NCBI GenBank assembly: GCA_902796965.1
Contig: CADBRA010000015.1
Coordinates: forward strand, 50,286 to 114,285
Source: an uncultured Eubacteriales bacterium
GTDB taxonomy: Bacteria > Bacillota > Clostridia > Peptostreptococcales > Anaerovoracaceae
Length of the DNA stretch: 64,000 nt
Direction of reading: 5' to 3'
Shown piece by piece: positions 47,645 to 58,417 of this stretch. The position numbers and the translations under genes were made by a program. Below the pieces are notes generated by a model that worked only from the letters and a program-made list of their open reading frames with translations, had not been told where the DNA came from and searched no databases. Position 1 is the first letter of the stretch, and every line of letters begins with the position of its first letter.

Positions 47645-49027
47645 TTATTTTCCGAGACAGAATCTCGAGAATATTTCATTTACTATGTCGTCATTTACTG
47701 ATTCGCCCGTGATTTCACCAAGTGTCGTCCATGCCGAACGTATGTCTATTTCCGCAAAATCGAGCGCTTCACCATTTCTCAGTATTTTTTCAGCATCTGA
47801 AAGCGATTTCATAGCTTCCTTCATAAGTTCCTCATGCCTTACATCTGCTACCATGATATCCTGTGCCATGCTTACGCTGCCGCCGCACACGATGTTCGTG
47901 ATTTCATCTATGAGGCTGCGTATTCCCTCTCCTGTTACCGCTGAAATTTCCACTACCGGCGTATCTTCAGAAAGTCCCGTCTCTGAAAGTATTTCTGACG
48001 GATTAAGCACCTGCGGCAAATCCGATTTATTTAGTGCAACGATGCATTTCCTTCCTGAAAGCATTGAAACCACCTCGCGGTCCTCTTCTCTCAGTCTGCC
48101 TGACGAATCGAGCATGAATATGACAATGTCGGACGATTCTATGGCATCCATGCTTCTGCCTATCCCGATCTTTTCTATTTTATCTCCGGAATCTCTGATA
48201 CCCGCCGTATCGATAATTTTTACCGGAATCCCTCCGAGTTCCGCATATTCCTCTATCGTATCCCTTGTCGTCCCCGGTATATCTGTGACTATCGCACGTT
48301 CCTCCCTGAGAAGCGCATTCATCAGTGAAGATTTGCCTGTGTTCGGTCTGCCCGCAAGCGCGATAATGCACCCGTCTCTGAACACGCGGCCTGTCGACGC
48401 AGTGTCGTACATTTCCTTTATCTCGCCATATATCTTATTTATCACCGGAATTATGTCTTCGTTTCCCATTTCCTCAAGATCTTCATCCGGATATTCGATT
48501 CTTACCGCCATCTCTGAGACAAGATCTGCCATCTCGTATCTTATCGAAGAAACTCTTTCAGAAAGTCTGCCTGAAAGCTGCGAAACTGCGGCTGCGCTCC
48601 CCGCCTGGGACCTTGCCTTTACTATATCAATGACTGCCTCAGCCTGGGAAAGATCTATCCTTCCGTTAAGAAATGCCCGTTTTGTAAATTCTCCTCTTTC
48701 AGCCGGGCCGGCTCCGCGATCAATCACAAGTGTCAGAATCTTCCTCAACGTGACTGAAGACCCGTGACACTGAATTTCCGCAACATCCTCGCCGGTATAT
48801 GTATGAGGCGCTTTCATGTAAATAACCATAGCCTCGTCAATAATCCGGCTGCCGTCGCAGACATATCCGTAAATCATTCTGCGCGGTTCAGGATTTTCAA
48901 GTTTTCTTCCGGATTTAAAGCGAAAAATATCAGTCAGTATTTTCAGCGAATCAGGTCCGCTTATTCTGATTACTCCTATACCGGCTTCGCCAACTGCAGT
49001 TGCAACTGCGGCAATAGTGTCGTACAT
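47645..49027 (-). CDS. mnmE: tRNA modification GTPase MnmE
   Basis: MnmE is the GTPase partner of MnmG. The 460-residue product has the N-terminal formyl-THF-binding domain (1-120), helical domain, and an inserted G domain with [13 protein letters not shown] and NKSD motifs. It ends with FCLGK, which holds the conserved C-terminal Cys. GGAGGCCAAAAT precedes the ATG at 49027. It follows the jag terminator, so mnmE-mnmG-rsmG may need readthrough or their own promoter. Confidence 0.97.
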   Translation of the reverse strand: MYDTIAAVATAVGEAGIGVIRISGPDSLKILTDIFRFKSGRKLENPEPRRMIYGYVCDGSRIIDEAMVIYMKAPHTYTGEDVAEIQCHGSSVTLRKILTLVIDRGAGPAERGEFTKRAFLNGRIDLSQAEAVIDIVKARSQAGSAAAVSQLSGRLSERVSSIRYEMADLVSEMAVRIEYPDEDLEEMGNEDIIPVINKIYGEIKEMYDTASTGRVFRDGCIIALAGRPNTGKSSLMNALLREERAIVTDIPGTTRDTIEEYAELGGIPVKIIDTAGIRDSGDKIEKIGIGRSMDAIESSDIVIFMLDSSGRLREEDREVVSMLSGRKCIVALNKSDLPQVLNPSEILSETGLSEDTPVVEISAVTGEGIRSLIDEITNIVCGGSVSMAQDIMVADVRHEELMKEAMKSLSDAEKILRNGEALDFAEIDIRSAWTTLGEITGESVNDDIVNEIFSRFCLGK

Positions 49028-49054
49028 ATTTTGGCCTCCGAGGGCTCCGCCCTC

Positions 49055-49092
49055 AAAAAAACGGCCTCCTGTCAGTTAAGATGGAGGCCGTT
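49055..49092 (-). terminator. Terminator after jag
   Basis: AACGGCCTCC (49060-49069) and GGAGGCCGTT (49083-49092) form a 10-bp stem followed by T on the minus strand. A second hairpin GAGGGC-TCC-GCCCTC lies directly beyond it (49040-49054), just before mnmE. Confidence 0.88.
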
Positions 49093-49102
49093 GATTGAAA
49101 TC

Positions 49103-50089
49103 CTATTTCTTTAATTCTATTACTACTCTTCTGGAAGGTTCAATACCCTCGCTTCTTGTTGAAACTCTCGGATCTGACTGAAGAGCAGAATGTATGACCT
49201 TGCGTTCGTAAGGATTCATAGGCTCGAGCCTCTGGCTTCTGCCTGATCTTACAGCTTTATCTGCTACTTTGTGAGCAAGCTGCTGGAGAGTCTTTTCTCT
49301 CTTTTCCCTGTAGTGTTCAGCATTGACAAGAACGCGGACATGTTTGTCGGAATTCTTGTTTTCGACAATGCTGGCCAGGTACTGTACTGAATCAAGAGTC
49401 TGACCTCGTTTGCCGATGAGCGCACCGACTTCGCTGCCTGAAAGATTTATATAAAGGACATCATCTATCATGGCACCGTGAACTTCGGCTTTGATATCCA
49501 TCTGTTTTATTATTTTCCTAATAAAATCTACGGCATATGAATCATCAGCAGGCACAGTATCCTTGTCATCAGCTGTTACAGTAAACTTTGTATGCATCTC
49601 TTCTGAATTTCTGTCCCAGCTTCTGTTCTGATTTTTACTGTCAGAACGCCTTGCACTTTCACGCTCTCTTTTTTCATGACGGCGCTGCTGAATCCTCTCA
49701 TCTGTTCCTGTTGATGATGAAGATATTCGTTCTTCATTTTCTTCTTCAGAAACTGCATTGTTGTTTGGAGCCGGAACGACATAAGTACTGTTTCCAAACG
49801 CATTGATCACAGTTTTTTCTTCTGTTGTTTTTCTTTCCGTTTTTTCGGCCCTTTTCGCTGTTCTTACTTTTTCTGTGAAAAGATCTTTATTTTCTTCAGG
49901 AACATGAACAGGTTCAGGCTTCTTTGTCACGCGCACCTTAGCAAGTTTTTTATGAAGCCCGAGAAATCCCTTTGAAGGCTGCTCGAGAACCTCGACGTCT
50001 ACTTCATCGCGTGTGAGCTTCATCTCCTTAAGAGCAAGTTCGACAGCTACATCTATGCTGTCTCCCCATTTTTCAACTTTATCTGACAT
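49103..50089 (-). CDS. jag: Jag/KhpB RNA-binding protein
   Basis: The 328-residue product has a Jag-N domain (about 1-55, DSIDVAVELALKEMKLTRDE and FLGLHKKLAKVRV) and a charged linker (about 60-175). A KH domain (about 180-250) follows, with GSEVGALIGKRGQTLDSVQY, whose GKRG loop binds RNA. A C-terminal R3H domain (about 255-328) has LEPMNPYERKVIHSALQ. KhpB pairs with KhpA to bind RNA and affects cell elongation in streptococci. It lies downstream of yidC in the conserved order. Confidence 0.96.
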   Translation of the reverse strand: MSDKVEKWGDSIDVAVELALKEMKLTRDEVDVEVLEQPSKGFLGLHKKLAKVRVTKKPEPVHVPEENKDLFTEKVRTAKRAEKTERKTTEEKTVINAFGNSTYVVPAPNNNAVSEEENEERISSSSTGTDERIQQRRHEKRERESARRSDSKNQNRSWDRNSEEMHTKFTVTADDKDTVPADDSYAVDFIRKIIKQMDIKAEVHGAMIDDVLYINLSGSEVGALIGKRGQTLDSVQYLASIVENKNSDKHVRVLVNAEHYREKREKTLQQLAHKVADKAVRSGRSQRLEPMNPYERKVIHSALQSDPRVSTRSEGIEPSRRVVIELKK

Positions 50090-50118
50090 TATTTATAAGA
50101 TTCCTCCATAATTTTATC

Positions 50119-50145
50119 TTAAAAAACAGCTGCAAAGCAGCTGTT
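50119..50145 (-). terminator. Hairpin terminator between yidC and jag
   Basis: AACAGCTGC and GCAGCTGTT (50125-50133 and 50137-50145) with an AAA loop and six T on the minus strand. It lies inside the usual yidC-jag pair and may reduce jag expression relative to yidC. Confidence 0.8.
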
Positions 50146-50173
50146 CAGGAATTCCACTGTTGTCAGCAACACT

Positions 50174-50920
50174 CTAAGCTGTTTTGACTTTCTTTCTCCT
50201 GTGTGTCTGCTTAAGTTTTCTGTTTTCTCTCGCTTTTATGAGTTCTCTTTCCTTTTTTCTGTCATTATACCAGTTCGTGATCTGTGTCTGGAAAATCTGG
50301 AAAATATAACTGACTATCCAGTAAATAGATACGCCGGAAGGAAGAGTAAGCGCAAGCCAGCCTATCATCACAGGCATGAAATACCTCATAACTTTCATGG
50401 ATGCACCGCCTGCAGCCTGTGGATTCGCACTTATCGCCATTGTGAATCTCATCGAAACATATGTGGCAAGACCTGCGATTATAGGGAGCAGGTAAATCTG
50501 ATCTGGCTGACAAAGGTCTGATACCCAAAGGAATGATTGATGTACAGCAATAACCATGTTGCTGTCTTCACCTAAGTATTTAAGCGGGTTATTGAGCAGG
50601 CCGAAAAGCCCCCAGATAACAGGGAGCTGAATCAGAAGAGGGAGGCATCCCATCGCAGGATGTATCTTATTGTTATCATAAAGATCCTGAAGAGCCTCAT
50701 TCATCTTCTGCGGATTTCCCGCGTACATAGTCTGAATTTCCTTAATCTTAGGCTGAACTTCCATCATCTGGCGGCTGCTTCTCATCTGAGCTGCGTAAAG
50801 AGGAAGTATGATAAGCCTGATAATTATGGTAAATATAATTATCGTAAGACCGTAATTGCCCAGAAGGCCGTAAAGTGCCTTGAGGACATAGCCAAGTGGG
50901 ACGGCTAATAATTTTGTCAT
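50174..50920 (-). CDS. yidC: Membrane protein insertase YidC/OxaA
   Basis: The 248-residue product has about five membrane segments, starting LGYVLKALYGLLGNYGLTII. Conserved parts include IIRLIILPLYAAQMRSSRQM, holding the groove Arg, and the cytoplasmic hairpin MMEVQPKIKEIQTMYAGNPQ. A basic C-terminal tail (RENRKLKQTHRRKKVK) contacts ribosomes. It lacks the N-terminal lipoprotein Cys seen in Bacillus SpoIIIJ. GGAGG nine bases before the ATG sets the start. It inserts membrane proteins with or without SecYEG. Confidence 0.96.
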   Translation of the reverse strand: MTKLLAVPLGYVLKALYGLLGNYGLTIIIFTIIIRLIILPLYAAQMRSSRQMMEVQPKIKEIQTMYAGNPQKMNEALQDLYDNNKIHPAMGCLPLLIQLPVIWGLFGLLNNPLKYLGEDSNMVIAVHQSFLWVSDLCQPDQIYLLPIIAGLATYVSMRFTMAISANPQAAGGASMKVMRYFMPVMIGWLALTLPSGVSIYWIVSYIFQIFQTQITNWYNDRKKERELIKARENRKLKQTHRRKKVKTA

Positions 50921-50966
50921 TAAAAATTATCCTCCAAGTCTATCATTCAAGGGGATCTGTCCATCC

Positions 50967-51200
50967 TTAAGGAACCGGGTCGAATCCTCCCGGATGAAAC
51001 GGATGGCATTTTAATATTCGTTTTATGCCGAGAGCGCTTCCTTTAAACGGACCATATTTTTCAACAGCCTGTATAAAATATGCGGAACACGTAGGTATGA
51101 ACCTGCATTTGCCCGGCAGCATAAGCGGTGAAATGCATATCTGATAGCCCCTTATTAAGGATATTATTACTTTTGATAGAATATCACTAACGGTTTTCAT
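50967..51200 (-). CDS. yidD: Membrane protein insertion efficiency factor YidD
   Basis: The 77-residue product contains the family core [28 protein letters not shown] split over [14 protein letters not shown] and [12 protein letters not shown], and ends with the [12 protein letters not shown] motif. It probably helps YidC at the membrane. Its start overlaps the rnpA 3' end by 14 bases, indicating coupling. Confidence 0.96.
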   Translation of the reverse strand: MKTVSDILSKVIISLIRGYQICISPLMLPGKCRFIPTCSAYFIQAVEKYGPFKGSALGIKRILKCHPFHPGGFDPVP

Positions 51201-51543
51201 CTGCAGTCACCTTAGTTCTGATCTTTAACTTTTTAAAGGCGGTCTCAATAGATTTTTTCACATCCGCACATTTCCTGTCATTGATCGTTTTTCTTGCGAT
51301 TAATATGATGTCATACCCTGTTTCGATATCACCGATCTGCCTTACACTCTCTTTCATAAGCCTTCTTGCTCTATTTCTCTGCACGCTGTTGCCGACTTTG
51401 CGGCTTGCAAGCCAGGCCATTCTGTTGTATTTAAGTCCGTTGCGGCAGCAGAATACTACTACATATCTGCTTCCGACAGATTTCCCGCGCTTATATACTC
51501 TTTTGAAATCTTCATCTCTTCTAAGTACATATTTGCTCAGCAT
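51187..51543 (-). CDS. rnpA: Ribonuclease P protein component
   Basis: RnpA aids the catalytic RNA of RNase P in maturing tRNA 5' ends. The 118-residue basic product has the RNR motif in [15 protein letters not shown] and early [25 protein letters not shown] eight bases before ATG 51543 is adequate. It lies beyond rpmH, from which it is separated by a terminator and a 400-base gap, unusual for a pair that is normally contiguous. Confidence 0.96.
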   Translation of the reverse strand: MLSKYVLRRDEDFKRVYKRGKSVGSRYVVVFCCRNGLKYNRMAWLASRKVGNSVQRNRARRLMKESVRQIGDIETGYDIILIARKTINDRKCADVKKSIETAFKKLKIRTKVTADENR

Positions 51544-51902
51544 TAAAACACATCCTGTCTGCCAAATCGTTCGCGGCTGCTTTTACACTATGCAGCTGAC
51601 TATTCCCATGAGCAGGCTCAATTGGGAGTTCTCATTTCAAATTTTAGCTCATAATGACTCATTATCTCCATACTTTTGATATATGAGTATAATTCTGTTT
51701 GAGTGAGAACTTTCATTACCATGCAGCTCTGCAGCCACATTGCGGTAAATTTCTGCCCTGAGGCAAGGAAGGATAGTCAGTCTTCCTTTATACTTTAATT
51801 ATTCCAAATATTGGCGAGATTTTGTTAATTTATTCCGGCTCTATTCCATAAACAAACCTATAGATTTTAGCCTCAATATTGTATAACACTGCCCGGACCG
51901 AA
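51544..51902. other. Intergenic region between rnpA and rpmH
   Basis: This 400-base gap is unusually wide for rpmH-rnpA. It contains an 8-bp inverted repeat AGTTCTCA...TGAGAACT (near 51629 and 51703) and repeated ACTCAT/ATGAGT. A 34-codon frame (minus, 51618-51722) has no convincing start signal. The rnpA promoter must lie here if the terminator before it is efficient, but none stands out. Confidence 0.5.
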
Positions 51903-51930
51903 TTTTCATTATTGGATCCAATAATGAAAA
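51903..51930. repeat. 28-bp perfect palindrome downstream of rpmH
   Basis: TTTTCATTATTGGA followed by its exact reverse complement gives a loop-free palindrome centred on GGATCC at 51914-51919. It abuts the rpmH terminator and overlaps that terminator's T tract. It resembles a protein-binding site as much as an RNA hairpin. Confidence 0.7.
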
Positions 51931-51952
51931 AAAGACCACTTAACGCGGTCTT
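51926..51952 (-). terminator. rpmH terminator
   Basis: AAGACC (51947-51952) pairs with GGTCTT (51932-51937), followed by a run of T on the minus strand. The stem overlaps the rpmH stop codon. Confidence 0.75.
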
Positions 51953-52085
51953 AAGCTGAAAGGGACTTTCTGCCTCTCTGTCTTCTTCTCTTGAGTACGT
52001 TGCGTCCATTTTTCGTGCTCATTCTCTTTCTGAAGCCATGTTCCTTTTTTCTCTGTCTTACTTTTGGCTGGTAAGTCTGTTTCAT
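51951..52085 (-). CDS. rpmH: 50S ribosomal protein L34
   Basis: The 44-residue, very basic product reads [20 protein letters not shown] then [20 protein letters not shown], which is L34 throughout. GGGAGGTG nine bases before ATG 52085 sets the start; the frame is open 44 codons further but runs over the promoter. It faces dnaA divergently, the classic boundary of the bacterial origin region. Confidence 0.97.
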   Translation of the reverse strand: MKQTYQPKVRQRKKEHGFRKRMSTKNGRNVLKRRRQRGRKSLSA

Positions 52086-52188
52086 AGTTCTACACCTCCC
52101 GTTTTGCGTCGATAAAACGCTGAATTTTACACGATAGTAAGGCGAAATTATTTTCGATTTACCGTAATCAGTGCATAATCGCCTGTTT

Positions 52189-52217
52189 ATTATAACTGTG
52201 CTGTTTATCTGTGTCAA
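52189..52217 (-). promoter_or_regulatory. rpmH promoter
   Basis: Perfect consensus on the minus strand: TTGACA, 17 bases, TATAAT. Confidence 0.9.
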
Positions 52218-52319
52218 TGAAGAAATACCGCATATATTTAGAAAAAAAGCATCTCACCGTAAAAATTTCGGTGTAAAATATTTGTCCGCAGACGTAATTT
52301 TATTTCCACAGGGTGTTAA

Positions 52320-52435
52320 TAAAATATCTGTGGAAAAAAACGCAATTGTGGATTATTTAAGACATAAACGTCCAAAATCCTATAAAAGCTTGTTATTAAC
52401 GCTGTGAGAATGCTATAATCGTTGTGGATAAGTGG
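52320..52435 (+). other. DnaA-box cluster upstream of dnaA (first origin half)
   Basis: A perfect box in reverse orientation, TGTGGATAA, lies at 52423-52431. A one-mismatch copy TGTGGATTA lies at 52347-52355, with further partial copies (TCTGTGGAAA, TTTCCACAG) near 52305-52335. The perfect box sits directly after the dnaA -10 element, suggesting DnaA autoregulation as in other bacteria. Together with the cluster after dnaA it makes a bipartite origin like that of Bacillus. Confidence 0.75.
52390..52419 (+). promoter_or_regulatory. dnaA promoter
   Basis: TTGTTA, 18 bases, TATAAT, with a perfect DnaA box starting four bases after the -10. The leader is about 110 bases. Confidence 0.7.
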
Positions 52436-52534
52436 TGCATAAGTCATTTAATGCTTTACTGCAGAACGTAATGCAGAACCAAGCGCACAGACATAAGCCT
52501 GACGTGCACCTTTTTTTATTGTTAGGGATTTATA

Positions 52535-53893
52535 ATGGAAAGCACCTTTGACTTGAGTGAAAAAGAAAAATGGAATCTGGTCCTCCAGAAAATCAAAGCT
52601 GACAGCATGCCGGCAATTTACAGTACGTGGATAAAACCACTCAGATTCATATCTGCAGATGAGCAGAACAAAGAGATAAGGCTGACGACAAACAGCACTC
52701 TTTCGATAGGAATTCTTAGAAACAGATATATGCCTATCATAAAACAAGCTGTATTAGAGGTTTATGGATTTGACATGGAAATCATCGTATCTCAAGGATA
52801 TGAACCTGAGAACGGCGGCGAATCCGAAAAACAATCTGATTTACCTTATCAGTTCGAGGAAAATGCTCTTAATCCACGCTACAATTTCGATACATTTGTA
52901 GTAGGAAGCAATAATGAACTTGCTTATGCAGCATGCAGAGCAGTGGCTAAGGGTCCTGCATCAGTCAACAGCAATCCGTTGTTCATATACGGAAATTCTG
53001 GACTTGGAAAAACGCATCTGATGAACGCCATAGGTCACTATGTGCAGCAGAATGATCCAGCGAGAAGGGTACTCTATCTTTCATCCGAAACGTTTACCAA
53101 CGAACTGGTAAACGCGCTGCAGAGCCATGAAATGGACAGATTTCGCGAAAAATACAGGAATATCGATATTCTGATGATTGACGATATCCAGTTTATAGAA
53201 AAAAAGGAAAGCACTCAGACAGAACTTTTCCACACTTTCAATACATTATATGAAACAAACAGACAGATAGTGTTCACAAGCGACCGTCCTCCAAAAGATA
53301 TTTCAACGATTGACCAGCGTCTCAAAAGCAGATTTGAATGGGGTCTTTCTGTTGATATTCAGCCGCCTGACTTCGAGACCAGAGTGGCAATACTTAAGAA
53401 CAAAGCAGAAATGGAAGACATAGAAGTAAATGACGAGATGTTGGAAATCTTTTACTTCATAGCAGAAAAAATAACTACAAATATAAGAGAACTCGAAGGA
53501 GCTTTGAACACTGTAATAGCTCACGCCAATCTCACAAATAAACCACTTACGAGAAAAATGGCAGGCGAAGTGCTCAAGGGCGTATTCAATACAAAAGACA
53601 GAACGGTAGACATACCTCTTATCAAGAACACTGTTTGCGCATATTACAATATCAATGTCCAGGATATGGATTCATCAAAAAGAACAAAAAATCTCGCGCA
53701 TCCGAGACAGATCGCAATGTACTTGTGCAGAGAACTTACAGACACGTCACTGCCCAAAATAGGCAAAAACTTTGGAAACAGAGACCACACAACAGTGATA
53801 CATGCCTGCGAAAAGATTTCAAAAGAAATAAAGACGGACGAAGAACTGAAAAAAGACATAGAAAAGCTAAAAAGCAGCATAATGGATATATAA
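52535..53893 (+). CDS. dnaA: Chromosomal replication initiator DnaA
   Basis: DnaA binds origin boxes and melts DNA. The 452-residue product has domain I (1-85, with IYSTWIKPLRFI), a short acidic linker, and an AAA+ domain with GNSGLGKTHL and LMIDDIQFIEKKE. The C-terminal DNA-binding domain (about 355-452) carries LAHPRQIAMYLCRELTDTSL and GNRDHTTVIHACEKI. The Shine-Dalgarno (TAGGGA) is modest. It is followed by the main DnaA-box cluster and dnaN. Confidence 0.98.
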   Translation: MESTFDLSEKEKWNLVLQKIKADSMPAIYSTWIKPLRFISADEQNKEIRLTTNSTLSIGILRNRYMPIIKQAVLEVYGFDMEIIVSQGYEPENGGESEKQSDLPYQFEENALNPRYNFDTFVVGSNNELAYAACRAVAKGPASVNSNPLFIYGNSGLGKTHLMNAIGHYVQQNDPARRVLYLSSETFTNELVNALQSHEMDRFREKYRNIDILMIDDIQFIEKKESTQTELFHTFNTLYETNRQIVFTSDRPPKDISTIDQRLKSRFEWGLSVDIQPPDFETRVAILKNKAEMEDIEVNDEMLEIFYFIAEKITTNIRELEGALNTVIAHANLTNKPLTRKMAGEVLKGVFNTKDRTVDIPLIKNTVCAYYNINVQDMDSSKRTKNLAHPRQIAMYLCRELTDTSLPKIGKNFGNRDHTTVIHACEKISKEIKTDEELKKDIEKLKSSIMDI

Positions 53894-53935
53894 CCATAGG
53901 AAAAAGCAAAAATAACGATTTGAGATATCAACACA

Positions 53936-54075
53936 GTATCAACAGGCTTTCAACAGGTTTTTTCACAGCTTATCCACAATAAAAGCTCCAAAAATCGCAT
54001 TGAAAAAGCTTTATCCACACAAGTTTTCCACATATCCACATGCTCTACTACTACTTCTACTAAGAAATCTAATAA
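53936..54075 (+). other. oriC core: DnaA boxes plus DnaA-trio tract
   Basis: Between dnaA and dnaN are two perfect TTATCCACA boxes (53970-53978, 54011-54019) and two close variants (TTTTCCACA 54024-54032, ATATCCACA 54032-54040). A short GC step and CTACTACTACTTCTACTAAG (54045-54064) follow. The last tract matches the DnaA-trio element that DnaA uses to open Firmicute origins, and an AT-rich stretch (54065-54090) follows as the unwinding region. This is the likely replication start. Confidence 0.9.
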
Positions 54076-54132
54076 AAATAACATTGCTCATGCGGCCAAA
54101 AACCGCATTCACAGTTTACCAGGAGCCACAAA

Positions 54133-55251
54133 ATGGAATTTGCAATTAGAAAATCAGAACTAAACAAAGCTCTGGACAAAACACTTCTGGCGCTCCCATC
54201 ACGGACACCACTCAATATCTATAAAGGTATCTTAATAGAAACAGATGATCAGGGAACCATAAAGCTCACAAGCTCAGACAGTGAAATAAGAATTGAGGAA
54301 AGAATCAAAGCTGAAGAATTTGAACCAGGAAAAACGATACTTCCAGGAAAACTCTTCGCTGATATAATAAGAACACTGCCCGATGAAAGAGTCACAGTAT
54401 CAAGTGAAGATAATGCCACTGCATACATAACAACAGAACGCAGCAGTTTTCAAATATCAACATTTGAAGCCGATGAATATCCATCTCTCGATGAATATGA
54501 AGAAGATAAAAAGCTGAAAATAAATAAAGACACGTTCATAAGCCTTATCACCAAAACAAGCTTCGCTGCCAGCAAAGTCGAGGCAAGAGGAGTCATAGTC
54601 GGTTCTCTTATAGACATTAGCGACAAAAAAATTACTATGGTAGCACTTGACGGATTCAGAATGGCAGTTGCTGAATCCGAAATAGATGCAGAAAATGACA
54701 CTAACGCAAAAATCATAATATCAGCAAGAATTCTCAACAATCTGACAAAACTCATATCAGATGAGGAATTCGAAAATAACGATATAACTATAGAATATAA
54801 CGAGAAGAAAGCAAATGCCGAAATAATAACGGCTAACAGTAAAATCATAATAAGTCTTATCAACGGAAATTATCTTGATTATGAAAAGCTTCTTCCACAG
54901 AACTTCAAAGCAGAAGTAACTCTCAACAAAGAAGATTTCAAAAAGAGCATAGAGAGAGCTTCTCTTATGTCAGCGGATGGCAGGAATAATCTTGTAAAAC
55001 TCAGATTTACAAACGATAATCTGAGAATAACAGCAAGATCTGAATCAGGAAACTTAGAGGATAATATTCCTGTTTCCGTCAGCGGAGCTGACATAGAGAT
55101 AGGCTTTAATTCGCATTACCTGCTCGAGGGATTAAAGGCTATAGATACTGAAAATATCATTTTCAAATATGACACAAGTGTACGTCCTTGCACTATGGAA
55201 CCTGAAAACGGAGGCTACACGTACATGATTCTCCCTGTAAGGATAATTTAA
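54133..55251 (+). CDS. dnaN: DNA polymerase III beta subunit (sliding clamp)
   Basis: The 372-residue clamp subunit forms a dimeric ring that tethers polymerase. It starts MEFAIRKSELNKALDKTLLA and shows the three repeated clamp folds of about 120 residues. The C-terminal MEPENGGYTYMILPVRI includes the canonical MPMR-like end segment. AGGAGCC lies before the ATG. It precedes recF by six bases. Confidence 0.97.
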   Translation: MEFAIRKSELNKALDKTLLALPSRTPLNIYKGILIETDDQGTIKLTSSDSEIRIEERIKAEEFEPGKTILPGKLFADIIRTLPDERVTVSSEDNATAYITTERSSFQISTFEADEYPSLDEYEEDKKLKINKDTFISLITKTSFAASKVEARGVIVGSLIDISDKKITMVALDGFRMAVAESEIDAENDTNAKIIISARILNNLTKLISDEEFENNDITIEYNEKKANAEIITANSKIIISLINGNYLDYEKLLPQNFKAEVTLNKEDFKKSIERASLMSADGRNNLVKLRFTNDNLRITARSESGNLEDNIPVSVSGADIEIGFNSHYLLEGLKAIDTENIIFKYDTSVRPCTMEPENGGYTYMILPVRII

Positions 55252-55257
55252 AAAGAT

Positions 55258-56352
55258 ATGCATTTCAGCGAGATAGAACTTAAAAATTTTAGAAATTACA
55301 AGAACCAAAAAGTAATTTTTCATAAAAAAGTGAATCTACTGCTCGGTCAGAACGCTCAGGGGAAGACAAATCTGCTTGAAGCACTCTATATCACTTCATT
55401 TGGTAAATCTTTTCGACAGACAAATGACAGCGATATGATAAAATTCGGTGAAAAAAATGCGTTTGTCAGAGCTCATGCTGTCGGTGAAAACGATGATATA
55501 ACTGTTGAAATAGGACTTGTTAAAGGCGGAAAGAGTATAAAGATAGATGGAACTCCGGTCAGAAAAACTTCGGAACTGCTGAATCATATTCATGTTATAA
55601 TCTTTTCTCCGGATGATCTGAGAATAGTTAAGGACGATCCGTCGCGCAGAAGAAGATTCATGAACAGAGAACTGGTGCAGATCAGACCTGTGTATTTCTC
55701 ATCACTCATGAGATACCGCAAGGTTTTGCAGCAGAAAAATGCGCTGCTTAAAAACTCAGTTCCTGACTGCGGAATACTTGACGTTTTTGATGAAGAACTG
55801 GCCATTTATGGTGCGGATATAATCCGCACCAGGGCTTCATTCATAGAAAAAATTTCACTGATATCCAACGGAATTCATTCTGATCTGACAGAAAGCAGAG
55901 AGGATTTTCGTGTTTCATATAAATCAGATATTCCTGTTTCAAAAGACAAAAATAATCAGAAGTCAGTAATTCTGGATATTCTCGCTGAAAACAGAAATGA
56001 AGATATAGAGCGGCGGACTTCATGCAGAGGTCCGCAGCGCGATGATCTTGACCTTTATATAAATGACAGAAATGTCAGAAAATATGGTTCACAGGGGCAG
56101 CAGCGAACTGCTGCTCTTTCTTTGAAGCTTGCAGAAACGGCAGTCATAAAGCAGGAAACGGGAGATACTCCGATTCTGTTGCTCGATGATGTCCTTTCAG
56201 AACTCGATTTCGATCGTCAGAAACAGCTGATTAATTCATTTAACGAATCACAGATTTTCGTGACTTCTGCCGAAATAGACAGAAATCTGATAGCTGAAAT
56301 ACCTGAATATGAAATTTTCAAAATCAATAACGGCTCGGTGATTCTAACATGA
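55258..56352 (+). CDS. recF: DNA replication and repair protein RecF
   Basis: RecF helps load RecA at single-strand gaps. The 364-residue SMC-like ATPase has Walker A LLGQNAQGKTNLLEAL (about 28-43), the signature YGSQGQQRTAALSLKL and Walker B ILLLDDVLSELD. It starts six bases after dnaN, without a clear site of its own, so it depends on coupling. The yaaA (S4-domain) gene that often lies between dnaN and recF is missing here. Confidence 0.96.
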   Translation: MHFSEIELKNFRNYKNQKVIFHKKVNLLLGQNAQGKTNLLEALYITSFGKSFRQTNDSDMIKFGEKNAFVRAHAVGENDDITVEIGLVKGGKSIKIDGTPVRKTSELLNHIHVIIFSPDDLRIVKDDPSRRRRFMNRELVQIRPVYFSSLMRYRKVLQQKNALLKNSVPDCGILDVFDEELAIYGADIIRTRASFIEKISLISNGIHSDLTESREDFRVSYKSDIPVSKDKNNQKSVILDILAENRNEDIERRTSCRGPQRDDLDLYINDRNVRKYGSQGQQRTAALSLKLAETAVIKQETGDTPILLLDDVLSELDFDRQKQLINSFNESQIFVTSAEIDRNLIAEIPEYEIFKINNGSVILT

Positions 56353-56405
56353 TATTGTATGTTTCACGGAGACGTTTTAATATAGATTTTCTTTTTAGCA
56401 GATGA

Positions 56406-58340
<1,935 letters not shown>

Positions 58341-58417
58341 TTTAAAAAGTATAAGAACGAGAAAGATTGTCAGTTTGCTGGATTTTACCGCGTGAGATTT
58401 TAAGGAGTAATTAATAC

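Noticed and set aside
51618..51722. 34-codon open frame on the minus strand between rpmH and rnpA
   Set aside because: No good ribosome binding site, no recognisable sequence, and a length expected by chance in this gap.
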